Below, piece by piece: positions 1 to 8,929 of a DNA stretch of 64,000 nucleotides. The notes below the pieces were generated by a model. The model saw nothing but the letters and a program-made list of their open reading frames with translations, did no database searches and had not been told where the DNA came from. Position numbers and translations under genes: made by a program. Source of the stretch: Croceibacterium selenioxidans (GTDB taxonomy: Bacteria > Pseudomonadota > Alphaproteobacteria > Sphingomonadales > Sphingomonadaceae); the NCBI RefSeq assembly GCF_018599195.1, contig NZ_JAHFVK010000002.1:1062001-1126000 (forward strand), written 5' to 3'. How positions within the stretch are numbered: the stretch's first letter is position 1; each line of letters starts with the position of its first letter.

Positions 1-994
1 CGAGCACGCGGGCGTCGCTCTCCTCGATGATGCCCTCATTCGCCAAGGCATCGAGCGCGGCCCGGGTGCCTCGAAGGCGCAGTGACGGCGTGCGGCCCCC
101 GTAGATCAGCTGATGCGTCTGGGCGAAGAATTCGACCTCGCGAATCCCGCCGCGTCCTCGCTTGATGTCGAAGCCCGGCGCCGGCTCGCGCGGGCCACCA
201 AAGGCCTGGCGAATGCGAGCTGTGAGGCGGCGGATTTCCTCGATCGCCATGAAGTCGAGGCTACGGCGCCAGATGAACGGGCGAAGCGCGGCGAGGAACT
301 CTTCGCCCGCTGCGATGTCGCCGCTCGACGCTCGGGCGCGGATGAAGGCAGCGCGCTCCCAGGCGAGGGCTGAGCTTTCGTAGTGACTGAGCGCGCCGTT
401 GAACGGGATCGCCAGCGGGCTGACCTCGGAAGCCGGACGCAGGCGCAAGTCGACGCGCATGACGTAGCCGTCGCCCGTCTGGCGGCTAAGCGTTTCCACA
501 ATGGTCCGGGCATAACGCTGTGCGGCCTCGCCCGGTTCGTCACGCTCCAGGCGGGGCAGCGTCTGCGGGTCGTAGAGCAGGATCGGATCTATGTCGGAAC
601 TGTAGTTGAGTTCGCCCGCCCCCTGCTTGCCTAGGGCGATGGCCGAAAAACCGCGCGGCTCGGCATCGGGGACCCGGCGCTCGATCGCAGCCGTGATCGC
701 TCGATCGAGGGCATAGTCGGCGAAACCGCTGAGTTCGGTCATCACGCGGGTCAGCGGAAACGCGCCGGCCAGGTCGGCGATCGCGACCGTGGCCGCGAGC
801 GCGAGTCGCTCCTGACGTAGCGCCACCGCTACATCGGGCGCGCCATCGCCTGCCCGCCGCGCCGCAGCTATCGCGGCCTCGCCATCCCCCCGCTCGAGAA
901 TGGCGGTGAGTTCAGGTTGCCGGCCAAGGGCGAGATTGAGAAAAGGGGAATGCGCCTGCGCCCGTTCGATTGCTTTCTGCCATGCGTTACTCAT
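1..994 (-). CDS. glnE: Glutamine synthetase adenylyltransferase/deadenylyltransferase, N-terminal part (runs off window start)
   Basis: GlnE adds and removes AMP on glutamine synthetase in response to nitrogen status signalled through PII. About 331 N-terminal residues are visible; the rest lies before position 1. The start is ATG at 994. The first nucleotidyltransferase domain is recognisable from GKQGAGELNYSSDIDP at about residues 122-138, which carries the acidic metal ligands. It is followed by RVDLRLRPASEVSPLA and by GFDIKRGRGGIREVEFFAQ, both typical of GlnE. The family is about 900 residues, so roughly one third is present. It is divergent from the M28 peptidase gene, with only about 100 bp between the two starts. 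Confidence 0.95.
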   Translation of the reverse strand, partial: MSNAWQKAIERAQAHSPFLNLALGRQPELTAILERGDGEAAIAAARRAGDGAPDVAVALRQERLALAATVAIADLAGAFPLTRVMTELSGFADYALDRAITAAIERRVPDAEPRGFSAIALGKQGAGELNYSSDIDPILLYDPQTLPRLERDEPGEAAQRYARTIVETLSRQTGDGYVMRVDLRLRPASEVSPLAIPFNGALSHYESSALAWERAAFIRARASSGDIAAGEEFLAALRPFIWRRSLDFMAIEEIRRLTARIRQAFGGPREPAPGFDIKRGRGGIREVEFFAQTHQLIYGGRTPSLRLRGTRAALDALANEGIIEESDARVL

Positions 995-1095
995 CGGGCC
1001 TGACTGCATGGGCGAGGCAACAAGGGCAAGGACATTGGTTGCGGCGGACCGGAGGCTTTGCCAAAGGCACTAGCTTAGCCAGCGAGGTCGTACGC

Positions 1096-2763
1096 ATGCT
1101 CAAGATTGTCAGCGCAAGTGTTCTTTCTCTCGCCGCCGCCGCCAGCGCGGTGGCAGCAGGTGGAGGCGTTCCCAAGGTGGCCGCGGGGCAGATCCCCGAA
1201 GCCACGGTCAAGGAGGGCACTCGCGTCCTTTCGCTCGACGAGTTCGAGGGCCGCGCCCCCGGCACTCCCGGCGAGGAGAAGACGGTCGCTTACCTGATCG
1301 AGCAGTTCACCAAGGCCGGCCTCAAGCCGGGCAACAACGGCAGCTGGGTGCAGGAGGTGCCGCTTGTCGAGATCACCGCCAGCCACTTCAAGCCGCTGAC
1401 GATAGCGGGCAAGGGCGCGAGCAAGGACTACACCTTCGCCACGGACTGGGTCGGCGTCACTTACCGCGAGCAGCCGCGGACCGATCTGGCGCCGAGCGAA
1501 ATCGTGTTCGTCGGCTACGGCATCAATGCGCCGGAGAAGGGCTGGAACGACTATGCCGGGATCGACATGCACGGGAAGACCGCGCTGATCCTGATCAACG
1601 ACGCGGACTACAAGGAAGAAGGGCTCGAAGGCCCGTTCAATGGCCGGGCCATGACCTATTACGGACGCTGGACCTACAAGTTCGAGGAAGCCGCGCGTCA
1701 GGGTGCGGCCGCAGCGATCATCGTGCACGACACTTTCCCCGCCGCCTATGGCTGGGGCACAGTCGAAAGCTCGTGGACCGGCCCGCAGGCTCATGCGGTG
1801 CGCAAGGATGGTGGGGCCGACCAGACGCAGGTCAACGGCTGGGTGCAGCTGCCGGTCGCACGCGAGATCGCGCAGATGGCGGGAAAGAACCTCGACGAGC
1901 TGATCGCCGCGGCCGGCAAGCCCGGCTTCACGGCGGTGCCGCTCGGGCTCACGGCCTCGACCGGGTTCGACAACGCGATCCGCCGGTTCGATTCGAAGAA
2001 TGTCGTCGCCATGCTGCCGGGCAAGAGCCGTCCAGACGAATATGTGCTGCACACCGCGCACTGGGATCACCTGGGCCGCTGCACGCCGAACGCCGCGGGT
2101 GACGATATCTGCAACGGCGCGATCGACAACGCCACCGGCACCGCGGCGCTCGTCGCTCTCGGCGAAGCCCATGCCAAGGCCGGCCCCGCCGACAGGTCGC
2201 TGCTGTTCGTCGCGGTGACAGCCGAGGAATCGGGCCTGCTCGGCTCCGAGTATTTCGCTGACAACCCCACCGTCCCGCTCGACCACATCGTCGGTGGCCT
2301 CAACATGGACGCGCTTTCCCTCGCCGGTCCGGCGCGGGACGTCAGCGTGATTGGCGGCGGGAAGAGCGAACTTGACGACTACCTCAAGATCGCACTCGCG
2401 GACCTGGGCCGCGTGGCCACACCCGACGCCTCGCCGCAGGCCGGTTATTACTACCGCTCCGACCACTTCAGCCTGGCCAAGCGCGGGGTGCCGATGTTCT
2501 ACGTCAAGAGCGGGCAGGACCTGGTCGAAGGTGGCCGAGAGGCGGGCCGGGCGTTCGAGGCCAACTATCGCGAGCGCGCCTATCACATGCCCGACGACGA
2601 GTACGATCCCAACTGGAACTGGGGAGGAGTGGTGCAGGACTTACAGCTGTTCTACCGCCTCGGAAGGACGCTGGCCGAAGACGACAAGTGGCCCAACTGG
2701 CTCCCCGGCGACGAATTCCGGCGCATTCGCGACGAGAGCTGCAAACCCGAAGGAGGCTGTTGA
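1096..2763 (+). CDS. Secreted M28 family zinc aminopeptidase with PA domain
   Basis: This is a predicted periplasmic or secreted di-zinc aminopeptidase of 555 residues. The ATG at 1096 is chosen because it begins a clean signal peptide (MLKIVSASVLSLAAAASAVA); an upstream in-frame ATG at 970 would bury it. A PA-like insert lies around residues 130-250 (GKTALILIND). The M28 ligands are visible: H322 and D324 in HTAHWDHLGR, D344 in GAIDNATG, the catalytic pair E377-E378 in TAEESG, D405 in NMDAL, and H457 in RSDHF. The agmatine deiminase gene begins 4 nt after the stop, so the two are probably cotranscribed. The exact substrate cannot be read from sequence. Confidence 0.93.
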   Translation: MLKIVSASVLSLAAAASAVAAGGGVPKVAAGQIPEATVKEGTRVLSLDEFEGRAPGTPGEEKTVAYLIEQFTKAGLKPGNNGSWVQEVPLVEITASHFKPLTIAGKGASKDYTFATDWVGVTYREQPRTDLAPSEIVFVGYGINAPEKGWNDYAGIDMHGKTALILINDADYKEEGLEGPFNGRAMTYYGRWTYKFEEAARQGAAAAIIVHDTFPAAYGWGTVESSWTGPQAHAVRKDGGADQTQVNGWVQLPVAREIAQMAGKNLDELIAAAGKPGFTAVPLGLTASTGFDNAIRRFDSKNVVAMLPGKSRPDEYVLHTAHWDHLGRCTPNAAGDDICNGAIDNATGTAALVALGEAHAKAGPADRSLLFVAVTAEESGLLGSEYFADNPTVPLDHIVGGLNMDALSLAGPARDVSVIGGGKSELDDYLKIALADLGRVATPDASPQAGYYYRSDHFSLAKRGVPMFYVKSGQDLVEGGREAGRAFEANYRERAYHMPDDEYDPNWNWGGVVQDLQLFYRLGRTLAEDDKWPNWLPGDEFRRIRDESCKPEGGC

Positions 2764-2767
2764 GGCC

Positions 2768-3751
2768 ATGACCGTGTACATGCCCGCCGAGTGGGCCCAG
2801 CAGGACTGGATCTGGATCGGCTTTCCGGCCGACGGTTCGCTGTGGGAACAGGACTTGATCCCCGCGCAAGAGCAGATGGCGGCATTCGCCAACGCCGTGG
2901 CGGAAACCGGGCAGAAAGTGCGGCTGGTCGTGCGCGATGCCGCCAACGAAGCGCGGGCGCGCGAGCTGGTGAGCGCGAGCGTGCTGTGCGAACGGCACGC
3001 CTATGGTGACATCTGGATCCGCGATTCCGGGCCGCTGGTGATTTTCGATGGCAAGGGGCGCCGTTTCGGTCAGCGGTTCGGCTTCAACGGCTGGGGTGGC
3101 AAGTTCGTCCTAGATGGCGACCAGGACATCGGCGTGACAATGGCCGAAGCCGGAAGCCTGCCGGCGACGATGGCCGATTGGATCCTCGAAGGCGGGGCGA
3201 TCGATACCGACGGCACCGGCCTGGTCGTGACTACCGAGCAGTGCCTGCTCAACCCCAACCGCAATCCGCAGCTGACCAAGGCCGAGATCGAGATGCGCCT
3301 GCAACGCGACCTCGGCTTCGACCGGGTCCTGTGGCTCGGTGACGGATTGCTGGGCGACCATACCGACGGCCACGTCGACAACCTCGCGCGCTTCGTCGCC
3401 CCGGGCGTGGTGGCGATCCCGGTACCGAGCGGGACCGACGATCCCAACGTCGCGGTCTATGCCGATGCCCGGGCGCGGGCGCGCGAGTTCGGGCTGCAAG
3501 TGCGCGACGTGCCTTCGCCCGGACGGATGGACGAGGCCGGCATTGTCGAGCCGGCGAGCTACATGAACTTCGCGATCTGCAACCAGGTGGTGGTGGTGCC
3601 GACTTACGGTTCGTATCACGATGATGCCGCCCTTGAGGCGATCGGCGACCTGTTCCCGGGAAGGGCCGTGGTCGGGCTGCCGGCCGAAGCCGTGCTCACC
3701 GGCGGAGGCAGCTTCCACTGCGCCAGCCAGCACGCGCCCGCTTCGATTTAA
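2768..3751 (+). CDS. aguA: Agmatine deiminase family protein (peptidyl-arginine deiminase fold)
   Basis: The family hydrolyses agmatine to N-carbamoylputrescine plus ammonia, a route to putrescine. The protein has 327 residues and starts at the ATG at 2768, four bases after the M28 peptidase stop. Guanidine-modifying signatures are present: WIRDSGP at about residues 83-89, EGGAIDTDGTG at 141-151, GDHTDGHVDN with His198, and the nucleophile Cys318 in GGGSFHC near the C terminus. It is somewhat shorter than the usual 340-370 residues. Its normal partner, N-carbamoylputrescine amidase (AguB), is not adjacent and not in the window. A different small-guanidine substrate cannot be excluded. Confidence 0.88.
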   Translation: MTVYMPAEWAQQDWIWIGFPADGSLWEQDLIPAQEQMAAFANAVAETGQKVRLVVRDAANEARARELVSASVLCERHAYGDIWIRDSGPLVIFDGKGRRFGQRFGFNGWGGKFVLDGDQDIGVTMAEAGSLPATMADWILEGGAIDTDGTGLVVTTEQCLLNPNRNPQLTKAEIEMRLQRDLGFDRVLWLGDGLLGDHTDGHVDNLARFVAPGVVAIPVPSGTDDPNVAVYADARARAREFGLQVRDVPSPGRMDEAGIVEPASYMNFAICNQVVVVPTYGSYHDDAALEAIGDLFPGRAVVGLPAEAVLTGGGSFHCASQHAPASI

Positions 3752-3786
3752 CGCGTTCTTAAGTTCCCAGCGCGACACTGCCGGGC

Positions 3787-3909
3787 ATGAGCAAAGCTAT
3801 CGCCCTGGCTGTGTCCGCCACGCGCCAACGCGAAGACATCGCGCGGGTCGTGATCGTGCTGGCGAGCGCCGCCGCGCTGATCTTCGCGGGACCAGTGCTG
3901 CCCTTCTAA
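3787..3909 (+). CDS. Possible 40-residue single-span membrane protein
   Basis: A short frame follows aguA by 35 nt. It begins MSKAIALAVSATRQREDIAR and ends with a hydrophobic stretch (VVIVLASAAALIFAGPVLPF) that could span the membrane once. There is no strong Shine-Dalgarno sequence. Codon choice is GC-rich like its neighbours. I do not recognise a family. It could be a real small membrane protein or chance coding in the gap between aguA and the convergent GNAT gene. Confidence 0.4.
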   Translation: MSKAIALAVSATRQREDIARVVIVLASAAALIFAGPVLPF

Positions 3910-3922
3910 GGGTCCGGCCGGC

Positions 3923-4363
3923 CTAGCGCTTTCCGGCGTAGGCCAGGTAAACCAGCGGATAGGGGCGTCCTTGCGAGTCTGTCGCCGAACCTCCCGTGCG
4001 CACAAAACCTAGCGATTCGTAGAACGGCAGCGCATTCGAGGCCTGCTCGTTGGCATCGACCAGGGCATTCGGGGCGAGCGTCAAGGCGTGGTTGACCAAC
4101 TTCGTGCCATAACCCCGCCCGTGGAATGCCGGGTCGACAAACAGCGCGTCGATCATGTCGCCGTCCATGGCCAGGAACCCGACAGTGTGTTCGCTCTCGT
4201 CCAGCGCCAGCCATAGCTCGGCTTCCGGCAACCAGCCGGCGACCATCGCGTCGATCTCGATACGATGCTCGGGCGTCAGAAAGTCATGCGTGGCGTCGGT
4301 CGCATCGCGCCAGATCTCCAGCGCGCGCGACACATCGGCAGGAACTCCGAAGCGTATTGTCAC
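3923..4363 (-). CDS. GNAT family N-acetyltransferase
   Basis: This 146-residue acetyltransferase has the acetyl-CoA binding motif A in [14 protein letters not shown] (about residues 76-89). The closing strand [11 protein letters not shown] is typical of small GNAT enzymes such as YjaB/YhfO-like proteins. The start is GTG at 4363, which overlaps the TGA stop of thrS (GTGA), so translation is probably coupled to thrS. The acceptor substrate is unknown. A GNAT gene in a thrS operon could act on an amino acid or an aminoacyl compound, but that is inference. Confidence 0.85.
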   Translation of the reverse strand: MTIRFGVPADVSRALEIWRDATDATHDFLTPEHRIEIDAMVAGWLPEAELWLALDESEHTVGFLAMDGDMIDALFVDPAFHGRGYGTKLVNHALTLAPNALVDANEQASNALPFYESLGFVRTGGSATDSQGRPYPLVYLAYAGKR

Positions 4364-6345
4364 CGCAAGTCGGGCGGCGTCGCCTCGGCCTTCAACAGAG
4401 TGATCGCTTCGTCGAGCGTCAGGACGCGCTGCCGCTCCTCGCCCAGGGTGCGCAGGGCGACGGTGCCCTCTTCCGCTTCGCGCTTGCCGACGACCAGCAG
4501 GTGCGGAACCTTGTGCACCGAGTGTTCGCGCACCTTGTAGTTGATCTTCTCGTTGCGCAGGTCGGTCTCGACGCGGATGCCCGCCGCACGGAGCTTGGCG
4601 GCGGCTTCGGTCGCATAGCCGTCGGCGTCGGAAACAATCGTCGCCACGACCGCCTGGACCGGCGCCAGCCAGACCGGAACCTTGCCGGCGAAGTGTTCGA
4701 TCAGGATGCCGATGAAACGCTCGTAAGAGCCGAAGATCGCGCGATGGAGCATGACCGGGCGGTGCCTCTCACCGTCTTCGGCGATGTAGCTGGCATCGAG
4801 GCGATCAGGCAGCACGCGGTCGGACTGGATCGTCCCGACCTGCCAGGTCCGGCCAATGGCGTCGGTCAGGTGCCATTCGAGCTTGGGCGCATAGAACGCC
4901 CCTTCGCCCGGCAGCTCTTCCCAGCCGTATTCGTCGGTGTTGAGTCCGGCTGCGACCACGGCGGCCCGCAGCTCGGCCTCGGCCAGGTCCCACATCTCCT
5001 CGGTGCCGAAGCGCTTGTCCGGCCGGAGAGCGAGCTTGATGTGGTAGGTGAAACCGAAGTCCCGGTAGATCCGGTCGGCCAGCGCGCAGAACTTGCGCAC
5101 TTCCTCGACGATCTGATCCTCACGGCAGAAGATGTGCGCATCGTCCTGCGTGAACTGGCGCACGCGCATCAGTCCATGCAGCGCGCCGTGCGGCTCGTTG
5201 CGGTGGCAGCAGCCGTTCTCGTAGAGGCGAAGCGGCAAGTCGCGATAGGACTTGATGCCCTGCTTGAAGATCAGGATGTGCGCCGGGCAGTTCATCGGCT
5301 TGAGCGCCATCCAGTCGGCGGCTTCCGACACCAGCGGCCCTTCGTCCTCGACGTTGGGGATTTCGTCGGGGATGACGAACATGTTTTCGCGATATTTGCC
5401 CCAGTGGCCGGACTGTTCCCACTGGCGGGCGTCCATGACTTGCGGGGTCTTGACCTCCCGATAGCCCGCGCCGTCGATCGCCCGGCGCATATAGGCCTCG
5501 AGCTCGCGCCAGATCAGGTACCCCTTGGGGTGCCAGAAGACCGAGCCGTGCGCTTCCTGCTGCAGGTGGAACAGGTCCATCTCCTGGCCCAGCTTGCGGT
5601 GGTCGCGCTTGGCGGCTTCCTCCAGCCGCACGAGGTGTTCCGACAGCTGCTTCTTGTTGAGCCAGCCGGTGCCGTAGATGCGGCTCAGCATCGCGTTCTT
5701 CTGATCGCCGCGCCAATAGGCGCCCGACACGCGCGTCAGCTTGAAAGCCTGCGGATCGAGTTTCCCCGTCGTCGGCAAGTGCGGCCCGCGGCACATGTCG
5801 AGCCAGTCGCTTCCCGAGCGATAGATCGTCAGTTCCTCGTCCGCCGGAAGCTCGGCCGCCCATTCGGCCTTGAAGCTTTCGCCGTGGTCCTTGAACCAGG
5901 CGATCAGTTGGTCGCGCGTCCAGACTTCGCGCGTCAGCGGTTTGTCCGCCGCGATGATTTCGCGCATCTTGGCTTCGATCGTGGGCAGGTCTTCGTCGGT
6001 GAACGGCCCGCGCGCACCGGGCGCAAAGTCATAGTAGAAGCCGTCCTCGGTCGCCGGGCCGAAGGTGATCTGCGTGTCGGGCCATAGCGCCTGCACCGCT
6101 TCTGCCAGGACGTGGGCGTAATCGTGCCGTGCCAGTTCCAGCGCATCGGCTTCGTCCCGAGCGGTGACCAGCGCGAGTTCGGCATTGCCATCGAACGGCC
6201 GCGCGAGATCGCGCAGCTCGCCATTGACGCGGGCGGCCAGCGCCGCCTTCGCGAGACCGGGTCCGATGGACGCGGCGATATCCGCGGGCGTCGAGCCCGG
6301 CGCAACTTCGCGCACTGAACCATCCGGCAAACTAATCTGGAGCAT
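4360..6345 (-). CDS. thrS: Threonyl-tRNA synthetase
   Basis: ThrRS charges tRNA-Thr and edits mischarged Ser-tRNA in the cytoplasm. At 661 residues it is of normal bacterial length. The start at 6345 gives the canonical N terminus [17 protein letters not shown] of the TGS domain; an in-frame ATG 42 nt upstream adds only a non-homologous tail. The editing domain shows HxxxH (H74 and H78 in HDYAH) and CRGPHLP. The class II core shows the zinc Cys in [11 protein letters not shown] and motif 2 in [17 protein letters not shown]. The C-terminal anticodon-binding domain is present ([11 protein letters not shown] onward). Overlap with the downstream GNAT gene makes a two-gene operon. Confidence 0.98.
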   Translation of the reverse strand: MLQISLPDGSVREVAPGSTPADIAASIGPGLAKAALAARVNGELRDLARPFDGNAELALVTARDEADALELARHDYAHVLAEAVQALWPDTQITFGPATEDGFYYDFAPGARGPFTDEDLPTIEAKMREIIAADKPLTREVWTRDQLIAWFKDHGESFKAEWAAELPADEELTIYRSGSDWLDMCRGPHLPTTGKLDPQAFKLTRVSGAYWRGDQKNAMLSRIYGTGWLNKKQLSEHLVRLEEAAKRDHRKLGQEMDLFHLQQEAHGSVFWHPKGYLIWRELEAYMRRAIDGAGYREVKTPQVMDARQWEQSGHWGKYRENMFVIPDEIPNVEDEGPLVSEAADWMALKPMNCPAHILIFKQGIKSYRDLPLRLYENGCCHRNEPHGALHGLMRVRQFTQDDAHIFCREDQIVEEVRKFCALADRIYRDFGFTYHIKLALRPDKRFGTEEMWDLAEAELRAAVVAAGLNTDEYGWEELPGEGAFYAPKLEWHLTDAIGRTWQVGTIQSDRVLPDRLDASYIAEDGERHRPVMLHRAIFGSYERFIGILIEHFAGKVPVWLAPVQAVVATIVSDADGYATEAAAKLRAAGIRVETDLRNEKINYKVREHSVHKVPHLLVVGKREAEEGTVALRTLGEERQRVLTLDEAITLLKAEATPPDLR

Positions 6346-6563
6346 TTTGTTCAATCTGAATCCGTAAGGCCTTGCGCGAAGCGCCATGGCACAAGCGAGA
6401 GCGCTCCGAAAGATCGCGCGGTTCTAATGAGGCTTCGCAGGGGCAATGCTTGTTTGCAACACCCCCGCAAAAACTTAAAACTCGGCGACTGATTGAGAAC
6501 AAGGCAGTTGAATCCCGAACCTTTTCCGGTAAATCCCGAGCCGCAAGTTAGGGGAGTCTCAAA

Positions 6564-6794
6564 ATGAAGATCAAGAACGCTCTGGCGTCCATCGCGGTGG
6601 CCAGCCTTGCAATTGCCCAGCCGATCGCGGCCAGTGCCGCTCCGGCGAGCGTCGAGCGTTCGAGCTCGGTCAGCTCGGAAAACGAAGCGGTCAGTGGCGT
6701 GAGCAATCTGTGGATCGTGTTCGCAGCGCTCGGCGTGACCGCACTGCTGATCGTGCTTCTGACCGACGGCAGCAAGGATCCGGTCAGCCCGTAA
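6564..6794 (+). CDS. Small exported single-span membrane protein, unknown function
   Basis: The protein has 76 residues. Residues 1-26 look like a signal peptide ending ASA. A Ser/Glu-rich linker follows, then one hydrophobic helix (LWIVFAALGVTALLIVLLT) near residues 49-67 and a short polar tail. GGGGAG lies about 8 nt before the ATG as a ribosome binding site, and a strong intrinsic terminator follows the stop, so this looks like a well-expressed monocistronic gene. It is divergent from thrS. I recognise no functional family; the architecture recalls small sphingomonad membrane proteins of unknown role. Confidence 0.8.
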   Translation: MKIKNALASIAVASLAIAQPIAASAAPASVERSSSVSSENEAVSGVSNLWIVFAALGVTALLIVLLTDGSKDPVSP

Positions 6795-6823
6795 CGCTGG
6801 CTGAGCGAATTCGAATTTGGAGA

Positions 6824-6851
6824 GGCCCGCCGAAACGCGGGCCTTTTTTTT
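6824..6851 (+). terminator. Intrinsic terminator after the 76-residue membrane protein gene
   Basis: GGCCCGC (6824-6830), loop CGAAAC, GCGGGCC (6837-6843), followed by an uninterrupted run of eight T. This is a textbook rho-independent terminator 30 nt after the stop codon at 6794. Confidence 0.92.
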
Positions 6852-6928
6852 GTCGCGACCGGTGCGGGAGGGGTTGTTGCGCTGGCCCGCTTGCCCCTCC
6901 GCCACGCCTCCGGTGCGCGCCACCGCCG

Positions 6929-6948
6929 CGAGACGAGCTCGGGGAGGA
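6929..6948 (-). repeat. Dispersed 3'-end palindromic element, copy 1 (partial)
   Basis: Read on the minus strand this is TCCTCCCCGAGCTCGTCTCG, starting 4 nt after the lptA stop. It matches the first two thirds of the perfect copy at 28208-28234, in the same orientation relative to the preceding gene. The closing arm has degenerated. Confidence 0.55.
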
Positions 6949-6952
6949 TTGA

Positions 6953-7501
6953 CTACTTGCTTGGAACTGAGAACGTCCCCGAAACCCGGCCGCTCTGCGT
7001 GCCTCGGGGTCCGGCTCCACCGTCGACGGTGGAGAGGCCGCTGTCGAGATCGATGACCAGACGCCCGCCATTGAGTGTGTCGGTGCCGCGCCGGAGCGAA
7101 ACCCCGCCGGACAGAATGATGACGCGCTGGTTGAAGTCGTAGACGCCCGCCGCCCCCTTGGCGGTCTCGTCACCGCGCGTCACCGTTACGCCACCGGTCG
7201 CGTCGATGCGCTGGATCTGCAGCGATTCCTCGTTGGTGTAGGCAACCGTAGTGCGCGCCGCGGTCAGCTTCAGGTCGCCCTGCGTGATAACGACATTGCC
7301 CGACAGGATGACCCGGCTTTGCCGGCCCTGCAGCTCGATCCTGTCGGCCGCATAGTTGACCGGCTGGTTCGAATTGAACCCCGCAATTCCCTGGGCCCCC
7401 GCCAGCGAAGAAAAGCACAGCGCGACGAGGGCTGCCGCGGCAAAGGCGCCGGCAAACGAGCGCGCGGCGAGACTGGAGAGCGAACGATTGCTGACGGTCA
7501 T
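6953..7501 (-). CDS. lptA: LPS transport periplasmic protein LptA
   Basis: LptA forms the periplasmic bridge that carries lipopolysaccharide from LptC to LptD in the outer membrane. The protein has 182 residues with a signal peptide (about residues 1-36, ending SLAGAQG). One OstA-type beta-jellyroll follows; repeats such as VNYAADRIELQGRQSRVILSGNV and LKLTAARTTVAYTNEE are typical. It lies 43 nt after lptC and probably in one operon with it. The usual next gene, lptB (the cytoplasmic ATPase), is not downstream; a plus-strand small gene and its terminator occupy that place. Confidence 0.92.
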   Translation of the reverse strand: MTVSNRSLSSLAARSFAGAFAAAALVALCFSSLAGAQGIAGFNSNQPVNYAADRIELQGRQSRVILSGNVVITQGDLKLTAARTTVAYTNEESLQIQRIDATGGVTVTRGDETAKGAAGVYDFNQRVIILSGGVSLRRGTDTLNGGRLVIDLDSGLSTVDGGAGPRGTQSGRVSGTFSVPSK

Positions 7502-7544
7502 CGTGCAGTCCTTACGCGGGCGGCGGGTTCATGCAAGGCCATGG

Positions 7545-8189
7545 TCACGGCATCCTCATCTGACCGGGCACCATCCGCAGTCTGGCGTTCCCGTCGAGCG
7601 CGACCACCCGTTCTTCGAGGTTGGCTTCCAGCCGGTCGGCCGAAAATGTCCCTGCCGGAACCGAACCTTGGATTCCACCGGCTCCCTGGACCGTGCGGTT
7701 GGGCAAGTCGATCGAGACGTTGCGCATGACCATGTTGTAGCCATCCGCGGCGTTGAAGCGCACCACGCCGTCGATCGCCACCCGCTGGTCCTCGATGTAA
7801 TAGCGACCCGCCGGGGCGACGAGCAGCGCCGGGCCACCCGTGAGCTGCATCTTCGCGGTCAGGTTCGAAAGCTGGACGACGGGGTCGGCCGCGCTGCGCT
7901 GCACCGCCTCCCCGGCCTGGAGCGTGAAGGGGCGATCCTTGTTGTCTCGCCCACGATACATCGCGTTGTCGACGCGCAGGCGGTCCTCCGCAATGTCGGC
8001 CTTGTTGCGATCCAGCATGAAGCTGACCTCCCCGCGCGGACCGAGCGGCGTGATCAGCATGAAGGCGGCCACGACACCCACCAGCGCAGGCAGGCCAACC
8101 GCCAGCAACCGGATCGTCCGGTCGAACGAACCGCCCGGTGCGGCAAACGCCCGGCGCCGGTCCCTGATAGTGTCGGCTTGCTGGCTCAT
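7545..8189 (-). CDS. lptC: LPS export periplasmic protein LptC
   Basis: LptC is the single-span inner-membrane member of the LptBFGC complex and hands LPS to LptA. The protein has 214 residues. A basic cytoplasmic start (RDRRRAFAAPGG) precedes one transmembrane helix at about residues 28-48 (LLAVGLPALVGVVAAFML). A periplasmic jellyroll follows with YYIEDQRVAIDGVVRFNAAD and a C-terminal GTFSADRLEANLEERVV repeat. The start is ATG at 8189. It lies 42 nt downstream of rnd and 43 nt upstream of lptA. Confidence 0.92.
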   Translation of the reverse strand: MSQQADTIRDRRRAFAAPGGSFDRTIRLLAVGLPALVGVVAAFMLITPLGPRGEVSFMLDRNKADIAEDRLRVDNAMYRGRDNKDRPFTLQAGEAVQRSAADPVVQLSNLTAKMQLTGGPALLVAPAGRYYIEDQRVAIDGVVRFNAADGYNMVMRNVSIDLPNRTVQGAGGIQGSVPAGTFSADRLEANLEERVVALDGNARLRMVPGQMRMP

Positions 8190-8231
8190 CGCTCCTTGCC
8201 GGTAAACCTCTGGCCCGGTCAGGCCGTAAAC

Positions 8232-8849
8232 TCAGTCGTGAGTGAAAATGTCCTTGTCGGCCCAGCCGGAGAGATCCAGCCGGACGCGCGTCGGCAGGAA
8301 GTCGAAACAGGCCTGGGCCACTTCGGTGCGGCCCTCGCGGGCCAGACGCTGCTGGAAGATCTCCACCATGCGGTGGAGGTAACGCACGTCCGAGGCGGCA
8401 TATTCTCGCTGCGCGTCGTTGAGGACCGGGGCGCCCCAGTCGCTCGACTGCTGCTGCTTGGAGATTTCTTCGCCGAGCAACTCACGCACAAGGTCCTTCA
8501 GCCCGTGACGGTCGGTATAGGTCCGCGTCAACTTGCTGGCGATCTTGGTGCAAAACACCGGGGCGGCCATGACGCCAAGGTAATGCTCGATCGCCGCCAG
8601 GTCGAAACGCGCGAAGTGATAGAGCTTCACCCGGGCCGGATCGGCCAGCACGGCCTTGAGGTTCGGCGCCTCGTAAGCGCTGCCCACGGCAAAGCGGACG
8701 AGATGTTCGTCACCCTGCCCGTCGCTGATCTGCACCAGGCACAACCTGTCACGCGGGGTGATCAGACCCATCGTTTCGGTGTCGACCGCGACCGGCCCGG
8801 GCGCGAGGACGCCTTCGGGGAGGTCTTCTTCGTGAAAATAGATTGCCAT
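8232..8849 (-). CDS. rnd: Ribonuclease D (DEDD 3'-5' exonuclease, short form)
   Basis: This 205-residue 3'-5' exoribonuclease acts in tRNA and structured-RNA 3' processing. DEDDy residues are visible: D23 and E25 in VAVDTETMGL, Asp in HFARFDLAAI (about 85), and Tyr/Asp in EYAASDVRYLHRM (about 156-160). The start at 8849 (MAIYFHEEDLPEG) matches the family; an in-frame ATG at 8915 would run into the divergent ung promoter. It lacks HRDC domains, as is usual for the short alphaproteobacterial form. It is first gene of the rnd-lptC-lptA operon and divergent from ung, with 80 bp between. Confidence 0.93.
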   Translation of the reverse strand: MAIYFHEEDLPEGVLAPGPVAVDTETMGLITPRDRLCLVQISDGQGDEHLVRFAVGSAYEAPNLKAVLADPARVKLYHFARFDLAAIEHYLGVMAAPVFCTKIASKLTRTYTDRHGLKDLVRELLGEEISKQQQSSDWGAPVLNDAQREYAASDVRYLHRMVEIFQQRLAREGRTEVAQACFDFLPTRVRLDLSGWADKDIFTHD

Positions 8850-8929
8850 TCCGGGCAGCCTTAGGCGGATTGGGGATAGAGGGAAAGAGGTGCTGGCCGC
8901 CCGCGTCCCCGGCACCTAGTTTCGCGAGC

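Noticed and set aside
2351-2767. Upstream in-frame extension of the agmatine deiminase gene
   Set aside because: It overlaps the M28 peptidase in another frame and has no homology; the ATG at 2768 gives the proper N terminus.
4126-6087. Long open frame antisense to thrS
   Set aside because: thrS is certain; the antisense frame is a by-product of composition.
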